Virus record (IMG/VR): IMGVR_UViG_3300042560_000673
Span: 1-23,504 of that record
Length of the DNA stretch: 23,504 nucleotides
From: a virus
Reading direction: 5' to 3' (one strand)
Shown: one piece after another, positions 12,001 through 16,293 of the stretch
Layout of the letters: every line of letters starts with the position of its first letter
Position numbering within the stretch: the stretch's first letter is position 1
Program-made: the position numbers and the translations under genes
The notes under the pieces: model-generated
The model's input: the letters and a program-made list of their open reading frames with translations, nothing else
What the model was told of the DNA's origin: nothing
The model's database searches: none

Positions 12001-15000
12001 CCATATAATTCACTATATTGACCGTATAGTTTTGTATAAGACCCATCGTGTCCTACTATAAAATATGTCGGGGTAATATATGTTTCATCATAAATTACCT
12101 TAGGCACAGTTACAGGATATAATCCTAATTTACTTGGTGTATTAGGAACATAAGAGCCATAAGTTTGATTATATTCATTGATGATAACTTGATCACCAGT
12201 AATTAAATCTTTTGTGATAGTAAGTGATGGGCTATCTTTGCTTACAGTATAATCAATATTTTTATATAATAACTCTGTAACTGTAGTTCCCTGTACTTTA
12301 CGCTTTAGATAAACTAAAATACCATTATAGTTTGCTGTTTCATAATTATAAACTTTGCTTAAACCAAATGTCGTAGTTCCGATATTATTAAAAAAGTTAT
12401 AGACGTTTGAAATATAAGGAGCCTTGTTTGGTATCATGTCTGACCAAAAGAAAGGCATCTCTTGATTCTTGACGCTTGATATAATATCAAGTGTATAATC
12501 TAATAATGCACCTGCATCGTAACGTTGTTGCCAATCTATCTTATTAGCAGTATCTACTAATAATGATTTAAACTTTACATATTCTCTGCTATTGAACAAC
12601 AGTGCTTCAAATAAGTTATGCTCTTTTTGTCTTAGGAAAGCACCTGGTATTACTAAACTTGCACTATTTTGTATAATGCGATTACCCCATGGTACAAGAT
12701 TACCTAAATCGCGTGTATTGTTTGCTCCAAATACATCGCCGGTAGTGTCAGGATTATTGTAGAATATGCTTTGATATTGACCACGTATATCACCAACGTC
12801 AACTGAAGTAATATCAGTATTAAATGGATTGTTGCTTAAGTTTATAGGGATAGTATAAAATGCTTGCGTACTTACTTTATCGCTTAAAATTAAAACTTGG
12901 ATTACTGTTTTTTCAAGTGCAGGGATATTTACAGTTACACTAGTGCTTGTTTCTGTATTTTGTACAGTATAATCAGTGATAAGATTATTATTATTAAAGA
13001 CTTGAATAGATGGCCATATAGTATCTTCAACATTTAATTGTGGAACATCGCAAGTAACTGTAACATCTAAAGTTGTTGCATCTAAAGAAGTTAAAACAAC
13101 ATTAGGAGGTGTGTAAGGAAATTCAAATACTTGATACTGAGTGCTTGGGGCAACCGCAGTTTGCCATCCTAGTAATCTTTCATAAGTTAATCTTCCGGTC
13201 GTATTATACACATACCCTGTATTAACTTTTTCTGTTTCAGTAATATTTTGTTCTAAACCAGTAACATAATTGAATTCGTCAACGTTTAATGATACTTCAA
13301 AAGAAATATCTCCTGTATTTCTAATACTACTAAACGTGATAGGGAAACCCAAAATAGTATCGTTAACACCACCTAAATTTACTTTATAGTTAAACAATTC
13401 GCAACCTTGGAATGTGGTTGACTTATAGATGCTTGTGTCACCAAAACTTATACCGTTTTTATCAAACACATCAAATTTTGGAGGTTGATTTACTTTGATT
13501 TTCTGTTGAGCCACATGGAACAATACACCTAACTCATCTTCATCATAATACCAACTTACACCTTCATTGTTTTGTCCACGTAAAACAGCAAACTGATCAT
13601 TAGTTAAAATTTCTCCATCTAATGCCTCAGTAAAAGTTAATACTGGATATGAACCAGATATCGTAGTTGAAAAATTGGCTACAAAAATTTTATTTGAAAC
13701 TTCTGGATTAGTATCGGCAGAGAATACAACTCTTGCACCTGAAAACAATGCTAAGTCAGCATTATTTTTAATACTTGCTACAAAACTTGCGTCTCCTGAG
13801 GTAGGCAATACTATAGTAGGAGTTGGCCAATTTACAGTCATTGTTGTAGTTGTAGTACCACTAATAATATCAAAAATACGTGTACCAACAGGCAGTTTAC
13901 TTTGTTCTCCTAATATTAGATCATTGATGTACATGCCTGCACTTAGTGTACCTGTGATATCAGAAGTGGGGATAGTAATCGTAGTATTAGTTTGTGCTAG
14001 CGCAGTGCCGTTACCCTGTATCGCTGTACCCGTACCTACGGCTGGAGCGGTAGCAGTAAAAGTTCCACCTACTGTAGGAGTGCCTACATAACCAATGTTA
14101 TTCCATAGTGTGCTGCCTACAGATACAATTGTATATTGTAATCCTGAGACTAAATCAGAAGAATTTAGTAATCCCGAAATCAATGCAGTAAACAAAACGT
14201 TAAATGCCTGACCTCCACCAGATCCAATTATCTCACCTGGATATGCACATTTAAATGTTGAATTTTTTGCGTATGTGACACCGGTCGTTCCAGCAATTTT
14301 GTTCCATGCTGCTTGTGATGTGCTACCTAGATTCCAGATTATGTACTCTTGACCGACAACAAATTGTCCGTCTACACCCAGTGTCGCACCTAATTGCTCC
14401 CAAATCGTTACGTCTGTGGTACCTAGATTTGCAATTTTATATTGTTCACCTACTATAAAATCTCCGCAATTTACAGTAGGATTTGTTGCAATAGATCCTG
14501 TATAAGCCGTGTATGTGCTGACATCAGGATAGTAACCTGCTTGCCCTGCTACAGTTGAAAGTGCGTCTGTGGTTCTAGTGTCAATAAAGTCAACTGATTC
14601 TTTGCCTACTGTGCCAGAGTTAAACAATCTTAAGTTAGGATAAAATTCAAGTATAGGTCTTTTTGCTTTGTTAAAACTGCTAGCAAGGTTTAATATATTT
14701 GGATTACCATTATAAACTGCTGTGTCGCTAATTACTTGACTATGGAACCATCTATTACTGCGTGACCAAGCATTCTTATTGATACTATTTCTAGCAATAG
14801 TAATATAGTCGGGAGTTAAAGGTAAGTTTAAAGCCTCGTCATAGTTTTCAATATCATAATTGGTCATGTCATACGCAATTGATGTATCTGTAGTAAAAGA
14901 TTCTGGAATTAATAATGCCGTTGTAGGAATTAATTCAATTGCTGTACCTACTCCTTCTACATAATATTCGCCTTGTTGATAACTTGTAGGAATAATATCT

Positions 15001-16286
15001 CCGCTAAAAGATACTTTTAATCCATTTGTAAACTTAATTCCATTTGATGAAGTAAATGATTTTTTACCTAATATCTGAGTCTCTACGTCAAGAGTGTTTA
15101 AATCATTATTTTCAATTAATTTTATAATACCTACTTTGTTCGGATTCACACTATCTTGATAATACAGTGTATCCAATGGTGCTGAAATAAACGGAATAGG
15201 TGCAATTGAAGTTGTTTTGACAAAACCAATGCCTATATAAGTAGAACCATATGAAGGAGTTATTTTTTCTTCGTTGTAGATTACAGCATCAGGTGCTAGA
15301 GTAACGATTGGGTCTACAGGACTTGAACTATAATCATATGTGATTTTATAGAAATTATCTGATGGGAAAGTTCCCGTGATAGTTTCAGTATCAGCATTAT
15401 AAAATAGAATATTGATGCCGTTTAATGCAGTAACGCCGTCAATATTTCCTACTTGGCTCAATGGTAAATTTTGAATTTGTTCTATACTTTTTGTTGATAC
15501 TACGAATGCAGGTACACCTACTCCTGCTTCATAATTGTATTGGTCCATTGCATCTTTTGCAGGAACATTAAAGGTTATTGTTCCTGATTCTGCGCCGTTA
15601 TTGATCACTCCACCTAATTCTGTTAGTCTTACACTAAAGTTAGGTTGTGTTAAACTAGTGCCGTTTATTCCGGGAGCGCCTTGAATCCAAAATTGAGAGT
15701 CTTGATTTACATTAAAAGTATAAGTGCCACCGCGTATCAAAGTAAGCGTAGGATTATCAGAATATCCAGTTGCTCCCAATGGCTTAATTTGATATGAATT
15801 TTCTGCGCTAACCACATCATATTGATTTTCAAGGTACACAACTTCGTTTGTAACTACTACAGCAGGAGGTCCTTGTGGTAACCAATAGTATTGATTGAAG
15901 TTTATAATTTTATCTAGGTCTGTAAAACTATCCCAACTATAAAATTGACTTTCAAATAAATCATTATTATTATTTGTTAATCCATACTGAAGTTTTAATG
16001 CATCTAGTATTCCTGGATAACTTAAAAAATCATTTGCTTTGCCCTGATTATTCTTTAAGAATACTACACCCGGCTCTAATTGATAATCTTTTCTAACTTT
16101 AGTAGGTTCAGTTACATAAAAATCATTAGCATTTACACCATAACCTATAGTGCTACCAACGAAACCTTGTATCTTACGTGTTACAGGTGGATTTACCAAT
16201 TGATCAAGGGTAGCCGACAAAAATTGCTCATTTGTTGGCGTTTGAAAAATTTCTGGTAGAAAATCTAAAGTTCTAATGCGTGTCAT
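1..16286 (-). CDS. Giant modular virion/baseplate protein, partial (C-terminus beyond left edge)
   Basis: The frame opens at ATG 16286 (MTRIRTLDFLPEIFQ...) and I find no in-frame stop before the left edge: 5,428 codons are visible, about 600 kDa. The start lies 7 bp after the gp6 stop, with no clear Shine-Dalgarno sequence. Segments in order (residues approximate): 1-145, N-terminal region I associate with structural proteins of T4-like aquatic phages (TEPTKVRKDYQLEPGVVF, NFNQYYWLPQGPPA); 169-253, cupredoxin-like; 483-590, NAWSRSNRWFHS motif; 600-759, three GTTD modules; 1145-1255, partly helical segment (NPDTTGDVFG, LFNSREYVKFK); 2054-2090, CBM5/12-like; 2470-3135, FG-GAP propeller with insertions; 3765-3825, RGVNGT module; 3909-4788, YYV modules; 4916-5223, Ycf48/BNR-like propeller. 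The rest is beta-rich, Asn/Thr/Tyr-rich sequence I cannot assign. Position after gp6 matches T4 gene 7, but I see no sequence likeness to gp7. A peripheral baseplate or receptor-binding role is inferred. Confidence 0.9.
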   Translation of the reverse strand, partial: MTRIRTLDFLPEIFQTPTNEQFLSATLDQLVNPPVTRKIQGFVGSTIGYGVNANDFYVTEPTKVRKDYQLEPGVVFLKNNQGKANDFLSYPGILDALKLQYGLTNNNNDLFESQFYSWDSFTDLDKIINFNQYYWLPQGPPAVVVTNEVVYLENQYDVVSAENSYQIKPLGATGYSDNPTLTLIRGGTYTFNVNQDSQFWIQGAPGINGTSLTQPNFSVRLTELGGVINNGAESGTITFNVPAKDAMDQYNYEAGVGVPAFVVSTKSIEQIQNLPLSQVGNIDGVTALNGINILFYNADTETITGTFPSDNFYKITYDYSSSPVDPIVTLAPDAVIYNEEKITPSYGSTYIGIGFVKTTSIAPIPFISAPLDTLYYQDSVNPNKVGIIKLIENNDLNTLDVETQILGKKSFTSSNGIKFTNGLKVSFSGDIIPTSYQQGEYYVEGVGTAIELIPTTALLIPESFTTDTSIAYDMTNYDIENYDEALNLPLTPDYITIARNSINKNAWSRSNRWFHSQVISDTAVYNGNPNILNLASSFNKAKRPILEFYPNLRLFNSGTVGKESVDFIDTRTTDALSTVAGQAGYYPDVSTYTAYTGSIATNPTVNCGDFIVGEQYKIANLGTTDVTIWEQLGATLGVDGQFVVGQEYIIWNLGSTSQAAWNKIAGTTGVTYAKNSTFKCAYPGEIIGSGGGQAFNVLFTALISGLLNSSDLVSGLQYTIVSVGSTLWNNIGYVGTPTVGGTFTATAPAVGTGTAIQGNGTALAQTNTTITIPTSDITGTLSAGMYINDLILGEQSKLPVGTRIFDIISGTTTTTMTVNWPTPTIVLPTSGDASFVASIKNNADLALFSGARVVFSADTNPEVSNKIFVANFSTTISGSYPVLTFTEALDGEILTNDQFAVLRGQNNEGVSWYYDEDELGVLFHVAQQKIKVNQPPKFDVFDKNGISFGDTSIYKSTTFQGCELFNYKVNLGGVNDTILGFPITFSSIRNTGDISFEVSLNVDEFNYVTGLEQNITETEKVNTGYVYNTTGRLTYERLLGWQTAVAPSTQYQVFEFPYTPPNVVLTSLDATTLDVTVTCDVPQLNVEDTIWPSIQVFNNNNLITDYTVQNTETSTSVTVNIPALEKTVIQVLILSDKVSTQAFYTIPINLSNNPFNTDITSVDVGDIRGQYQSIFYNNPDTTGDVFGANNTRDLGNLVPWGNRIIQNSASLVIPGAFLRQKEHNLFEALLFNSREYVKFKSLLVDTANKIDWQQRYDAGALLDYTLDIISSVKNQEMPFFWSDMIPNKAPYISNVYNFFNNIGTTTFGLSKVYNYETANYNGILVYLKRKVQGTTVTELLYKNIDYTVSKDSPSLTITKDLITGDQVIINEYNQTYGSYVPNTPSKLGLYPVTVPKVIYDETYITPTYFIVGHDGSYTKLYGQYSELYGLTDYRDQVLFEFEKRVYNNIKLSSTIPINAADIIPNYYKDTTEYYNNWLTAYSPAFLDWVGNNKLDYKDHIFTQSNSYTYNYRDSGAKVTGDLLLQGNWRGIYIYYFSTSTPATTPWEMIGYANKPAWWDERYGPSPYTSDNLILWADMFDGIDYNNGNPITLSRYKKSNFTRDTTEWDTEFENFLLILPVNEDGSQKSPLNSIVGTYDPSLFADQWIVGDLGPVEFSYRRSSTWPFDLVRLGALLKPANFFNLAVDLDNYKYNAEFNQYLVNDRSHLVPNQIQIYGNGTAKTSYINWIVDYEKQLGVDATTNITNLFKNIDVRLVYRLAGFSDKTLLKFFVEKGTPNSSNSSLLIPDENFSVLLYENQPYTKIIYSAVSVEKVPNGYRVDGFSQNINYFSILKPINNGNVNNIIIQDLSVKVAKDYTDKVEIVEYGSVFRKTQDLAQFLASYGRYLISQGCEYELIESGVQLDWNQMIGEFLYWAQIGFVDSSVITLNPAANTLAINAESLIVQPLSIHNNNFILNQNLYPIENRDLSIVREGTSFSVTALKDGDTISYGQFNLSNIEHGIVFDNKTIFNDVIYNLITGLKQNRIYLQGTKSAEWNGTMNASGFIYNQDNIREWTPAVKYTKGEIVSFKNKYWTALKIVQPSKTFTEADWKETDYDEVQKGLLPNSSTRSYESSLYYNVNEANLEKDADQLSFSLIGYRSRPYMVSADLTDITQVNVYKNMIKEKGTRAILDVFKGADLPQGGIDYDLHENWAILNSVYGGVLQNNFIEFKLNQSKLTNNPSIIGLTNGNPVQQAQEIVPIYSLFNYGKPITNPDVLPTLNSNTPNTIFPDAGYVNFNDVKMSSYFFSGFPAAVNEAGLVVPLNKFYVGDYAYVANYLANWNVLTPNVLGQVIGARSNLNGTTTIFFRQAQTLQINDIFAIINFNDLINGYFTVLQVVSPYQVIIPLNLSNSTLTLTGEGIAYQFVSQRVAQPSDIQDLLLLNNEFVSNKVWVDTNNDGGWAVYRKGINYEFDIEFTKDTLPDEEKNDTSTFGSAVSYTTQGDFLFSDAGMGRVFRYQYDPITEVYDPDQIIEKSTSFGTTIVKGQNIFAISQPVGTPKVFLYYVNDTYVTDDINPLQEISAPVGCTNFGSSMAMSGDSNWLFISDFDDAEPVARNNVHVYRRINGIFNANELVNGTYYEIISLGANDFTNVGAPENKVGIIFQATGPLVSTAGTFVIGEQYTISSLGTTDWSAAGWLPTNVGETPSPGDTFTAISIGSGTGTAIPFNQGTVIKRSYEFITTIAGPTVTIDKFGSSITTNYYGDVVTIGAPNEDFDASTENWGKAYYYSRSIQNFETQTASTNDPTTFQLAWTPDPSKTVNVYLNGVLVDESNYSISGSSLIYSGTFVVGDIIKISGNKFTLNQILTTETTPRIGVGFGTSIDNNRFATEILVGAPFALSSENEEGAVYRYTNAGARFGNITGTSTVDTTANRKLLINGYEVTIPVDSDAELAALAINTAQITNITATAINNKLNIQLIKPELGVTNQQIVLTSTDVDTFAELGIDVLTQTQVIQCPHLTGPTQFGTVVKFNEFNSVAISAPVGTRYAQTTFDFIDDLDFTNDTIFDNNATQFIDTYTNAGAVYLFDYLSNYRESLNNIGAFTYAQSTNDKSQVYGSQPRYGTALDFTSNKVIIGTPGYRPDDIDGQVVVYINQTGLPNWKEFRQTNEIVDISKIDNSQIFSAELNQTLTNLDYFDPLQGKLLGAIRQNIDVISNIDPASYNNDNNTQSGFVWGSTQVGTVWFDTSNVRFVNYHQNDNAYNAKYWGTLFPGSDVAIYSWIASAVPPSEYEGSGTPRNIDLYSVQTVLNASNTIEPVYFFWVKNSGIKFRNKSLADVNVANYILNPLGSGISYIAPLLPNTFALYNCQQYINANDSVLHIGYSSANNTIQHEEYQLIRENFANDFLPGVPNFVDGNIAPRSLYDRLIDSLGGTDEVGAVVPDPFLPKTVQSGILARPRQSFFYNRLKALQNYLEYSNSILKQFPIVEIRPRIPFLFKSGEFYDTSLYWEYVNWWVPGYNDNTKAIMQVPAYNDLLTLEVAPGSIVTVLENGQGNSETYIYTDEGKWNRIGLQNGTVRFKSELWDYSSNNIGFGSDFYGSQPFDNYPSEETRWIIRALNEQIFTDELLIFRNRSLILLFNYIQAESYENQNYLPWLNKTSLIDVSHKIRDLKPIQNFQNDNQDFLSGYLNEAKPYHVVIKEFLLTYTGIDWYQGNITDFDLPAEYSFENQSFISPELVYTNPTLVSEYLPNNAIWTTQSYSEWRNNYGLSLIGQNDYNISTLRSYVTLNSDFIIVDNVSGFPVTGTIKVSSVADPNVYELIGYTQVNRDTNSLSGLIRGVNGTEIAYHIPGENIFIDLPAIVILDTGKGYTNPPKVTAFIDTAIYPEPREEAVLEAVMRVDKVIGVNVINPGSGYAVLPRIIIDSAYDFTVDSTNIAISPVNTLELYAPELVTGDLIRYVSGEGTEVGGLENNQWYYVRVLDNVPTTIIALYTSYADAIYGAENTRVKIFSQGTGSHTFKLGAKAAAVSSSYPVRENNITLRYDRTSYNTQIVDWEANSFYGSFFAGSYNNTENIASSSITLESTLPDIANMLSSNQGLVLPISEISNYTQPVWSEFERSVESTISTGNKIRLKLNTSTENASGSTIGFVENMLVGFAGDLGTSGLQAFDIETKSGTVYYIAEVINDTDFTIKSSLTGPVVTLNSLTISGLGVRCYTGQDVSTAVIATNYPGIRTATATSSTNNIVTVPLTTIGQGGSQGLYTGIPIEFVGNVFGGIEENIVYFVTSVIDKERFTISASDSFTRIKALYIVSGNQIVVQNTTGLSVGDQIVFSNMTINGNQVTNFGNIVAGNFYYVKSIGINTITISTTLGGAVFTVTTVASSSNTYCFFVSQENNVELTSATGNMTVNVQLPASPGQVNGQQFIFYSSSQEFENITSINYGNLVESSILKTVPPSGSVPVSQQNYMILDRDAGGIQRVYKGLPITVGTSIGGLTAGTAYYVNTFGNVTLQGTSSSSSDNTITVSLTTTTTNLMVDMPIVISNFPLGGLQIGQTYYVHSIVDLTNFKVKATLTGGVASLVNTVGTATITGAPYITVSDTYNGAIKTLSPGTGPVDLVQKITEAPTFDIGYRLGGYTAIISSGGKGFTVDNTISIAGNLLGGTTPSNDLTIVVNQINPVVEGEYVWSLPLQSEGNITSVNCQGNPNDIVESYYLKVAGANTFNVYSDPRMTVPVSADDLAFVGYTVTTATNVTASDDRVTVTSSTDFNVNDPVVFTGTMFSNEIVLGQIYYIYDKPTSTTVRLTNNPGGTVINFADDANGSMTMATAGSFMFLPEPFYFTPSIVKFNNKTYVCVVSNNDSDFNIGKWEELDSGDRRLNALDRAFAYYQPDVNMPGDELTQLFTGLTYPNTVYQGNAFDPADQFTVDTILQDQEFYPTGVNVEAITFNGVNYIAPANLPNSSVLAMDIEVSDNWLLGKLSDYPLGLTDIINNNGIYVMTTTNSATPIMKSVNGYVFSSNGYFIPYDTDPVDIPYEKILLTQAELSLHSVIYHNNKYIAAGNTLLLSDSTGTVWTEVYKFDTDSGYFYDVSYVNTSFFTGYVAVGTDNSTKLIVYSTDGTTWTKVSSSDYIGTANNSTLNSVTYNNNVIVVVGNNGTVYQASALNAWTLILSSGKNLNDVICVNNVFTAVGDDGVVKVSTTNGTSWTERATGTLNDLNVIYYETSNATYTIGGDDNTLLQTSNTTTDPVVWDRTQVFALVKPVYTVQGDPFQAGYGPEELVPGVVSDQLTMIVTTRAGTNWSATQYAHVGYNVVSIELDANADNVYSFADVVQVPACISVYIIGSDGLCTTIYEGNGYTSDYVNKTIELDTNISDPEKLRIDVYEVGNGDQLIKSSTQINPLIENSATGFQAVFLNCNYSAFRFTTGGIIKPATDPIDAQVFSTDNTTNTMVV
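615..1550 (-). repeat. Seven Ycf48/BNR-like repeats, second predicted beta-propeller (giant protein)
   Basis: Seven units begin with [LV]-x-x-[VI]-x-[YF]-[ND]-[ND] and continue to a G-[ND] turn and, in most, a W-[TD]-x strand. Starts: VEAITFNGVNYIAP (about 1535), LTDIINNNGIYVM (1405), LHSVIYHNNKYIAAGN (1225), FYDVSYVNTSFF (1110), LNSVTYNNNVIVVVGNNG (950), LNDVICVNNVFTAVGDDG (830) and LNDLNVIYY with TIGGDDN (725). Asp-box-like loops are visible as YSTDGTTWTKV and STTNGTSWTER. This is the layout of sialidase/BNR and photosystem-assembly Ycf48-type propellers, and seven units would close one ring. Sialidase catalytic residues are not evident, so a binding or scaffolding role is more likely than catalysis. 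Confidence 0.7.
1925..4560 (-). repeat. Row of about seven diverged 'GLxxGxxYYV' beta modules (giant protein)
   Basis: Related units of 50-80 residues occur at about 4560-4310, 3985-3730, 3630-3430, 3425-3200, 2935-2830, 2800-2610 and 2115-1925. The shared pattern is an acidic/polar start, a D-x-[IV]-[VI]-F strand, then G-x-x-x-G-x-x-Y-[YF]-[VI]-x-x-[IV], and a closing F-x-[IV] strand with G-G. Examples: MPIVISNFPLGGLQIGQTYY then VHSIVDLTNFKVKATLTGG; DPVVFTGTMF then LGQIYYIY; GGIEENIVYFVTSVID then RFTIS. At the DNA level the copies are too diverged to look repetitive, so this is an old duplication. Confidence 0.65.
4810..4990 (-). other. RGVNGT-type structural module (giant protein)
   Basis: Residues ~3765-3825 contain VSGFPVTGTIKV, a YELIGYTQVN strand and LSGLIRGVNGTEIAYHIPGE. 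This resembles a small module often met in phage structural proteins, in which a 'new surface' strand pair ends in a conserved Arg-Gly-x-x-Gly-T turn followed by A-x-x-H. Directly after it, at about 4780-4600, come GKGYTNPPKV and NPGSGYAVLPRI, two copies of a Gly-Tyr-Thr/Ala turn motif also common in such proteins. Confidence 0.5.
7400..7930 (-). other. Two further inserted domains between propeller blades 4-5 and 5-6
   Basis: Between blades 4 and 5 (about 7930-7770) is a fibre-type module: WTPDPSKTVNVYLNGVLVDE followed by YSISGSSLIYSG and a VGDIIKI strand. Between blades 5 and 6 (about 7570-7400) is RKLLINGYEVTIPVDSDAEL followed by AALAINTA and ITATAINNKLNIQL. That resembles the hook_IN-type motif of flagellins and hook proteins (a hairpin, a helix, then a strand). 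Blade 5 itself lies in the middle of this span. Function of either insertion is unknown. Confidence 0.5.
8155..8460 (-). repeat. Two GTTD modules inserted between propeller blades 3 and 4
   Basis: Two copies of the module seen at 13990-14490 sit here. One reads VNGTYYEIISLGANDFTNVG then VGIIFQATG. The next reads IGEQYTISSLGTTDWSAAG then GDTFTAISIGSGTGTA. The second copy carries the fullest form of the motif, including the closing GSGTGTA. They interrupt the FG-GAP propeller between two of its blades, so they would project from a loop at one face or edge. Confidence 0.75.
10017..10127 (-). other. CBM5/12-like carbohydrate-binding segment (giant protein)
   Basis: Residues ~2054-2090 read EWTPAVKYTKGEIVSFKN, KYWTALKIVQPSKTF, then EADWKE. 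This follows the compact pattern of CBM5/12 modules: an opening Trp, Y-x-x-G-[DE]-x-V, a short hairpin, a second aromatic [YW]-x-A, then Pro and a closing Trp. Such modules bind chitin, cellulose or other glycans, and short relatives are found on tail fibres. Surface-glycan binding is inferred. Confidence 0.5.
13990..14490 (-). repeat. Three tandem GTTD-type modules in the giant protein
   Basis: Three diverged copies of a ~35-residue module lie in a row. Copy 1 (about 14460-14365) has GEQYKIANLGTTDVT then an LGATLGVDGQF end. Copy 2 (about 14357-14246) has GQEYIIWNLGSTSQAAWNKI then GVTYAKNSTF. Copy 3 (about 14145-14010) has GLQYTIVSVGSTLWNNIG then VGGTFTATAPAVGTGTA. The shared pattern is G-x-x-Y-x-I-x-x-[LV]-G-[ST]-[TL], a Trp or Ile-Gly, then V/G-x-x-F. 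Modules of this type occur in large phage structural proteins and are likely small beta domains; their ligand is unknown to me. Confidence 0.7.
15530..15785 (-). other. Cupredoxin-like beta segment without copper ligands (giant protein)
   Basis: Residues ~169-253 read LTLIRGGTYTFNVNQDSQFW, then IQGAPG, then TITFNVPAKDAMDQYNYEAG. The spacing and the strand-Gly-Gly-Thr-Tyr-Thr-Phe opening resemble cupredoxin-like beta-sandwich domains, in which a His follows the second strand and a Cys/His/Met cluster follows the FTVP strand. Here the expected His, Cys and Met ligands are Gln, Asn and Gly/Val, so it should not bind copper. Fold assignment is tentative. Confidence 0.4.
15850..16286 (-). other. 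N-terminal region of giant protein, probable baseplate-attachment part
   Basis: The first ~145 residues are the most conserved-looking part of the giant protein. They hold LDQLVNPPVTRKIQGFVG, a GYGVNANDFYVTEPTK stretch, a YPGILDALKLQYGL helix-like stretch and the aromatic NFNQYYWLPQGPPA. I associate this layout with the start of very large structural proteins placed next to gp6 in T4-like phages of aquatic bacteria. An N-terminal anchor to the wedge with receptor or surface domains further out is inferred from general tail-fibre architecture, not shown by the sequence. Confidence 0.5.
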
Positions 16287-16293
16287 TTTATTA

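Noticed and set aside
13675-14091. Plus-strand open frame of 138 codons
   Set aside because: It lies wholly antisense to the giant gene, over the GTTD modules. Its Val/Pro-rich composition is the reverse-strand image of Gly/Thr/Asn-rich coding sequence, with no ribosome binding site or family likeness.
1-16286. Split of the giant frame into several genes by internal starts
   Set aside because: Internal ATG codons are many, but I saw no in-frame stop, no intergenic gap and no ribosome binding site coinciding with a domain boundary.
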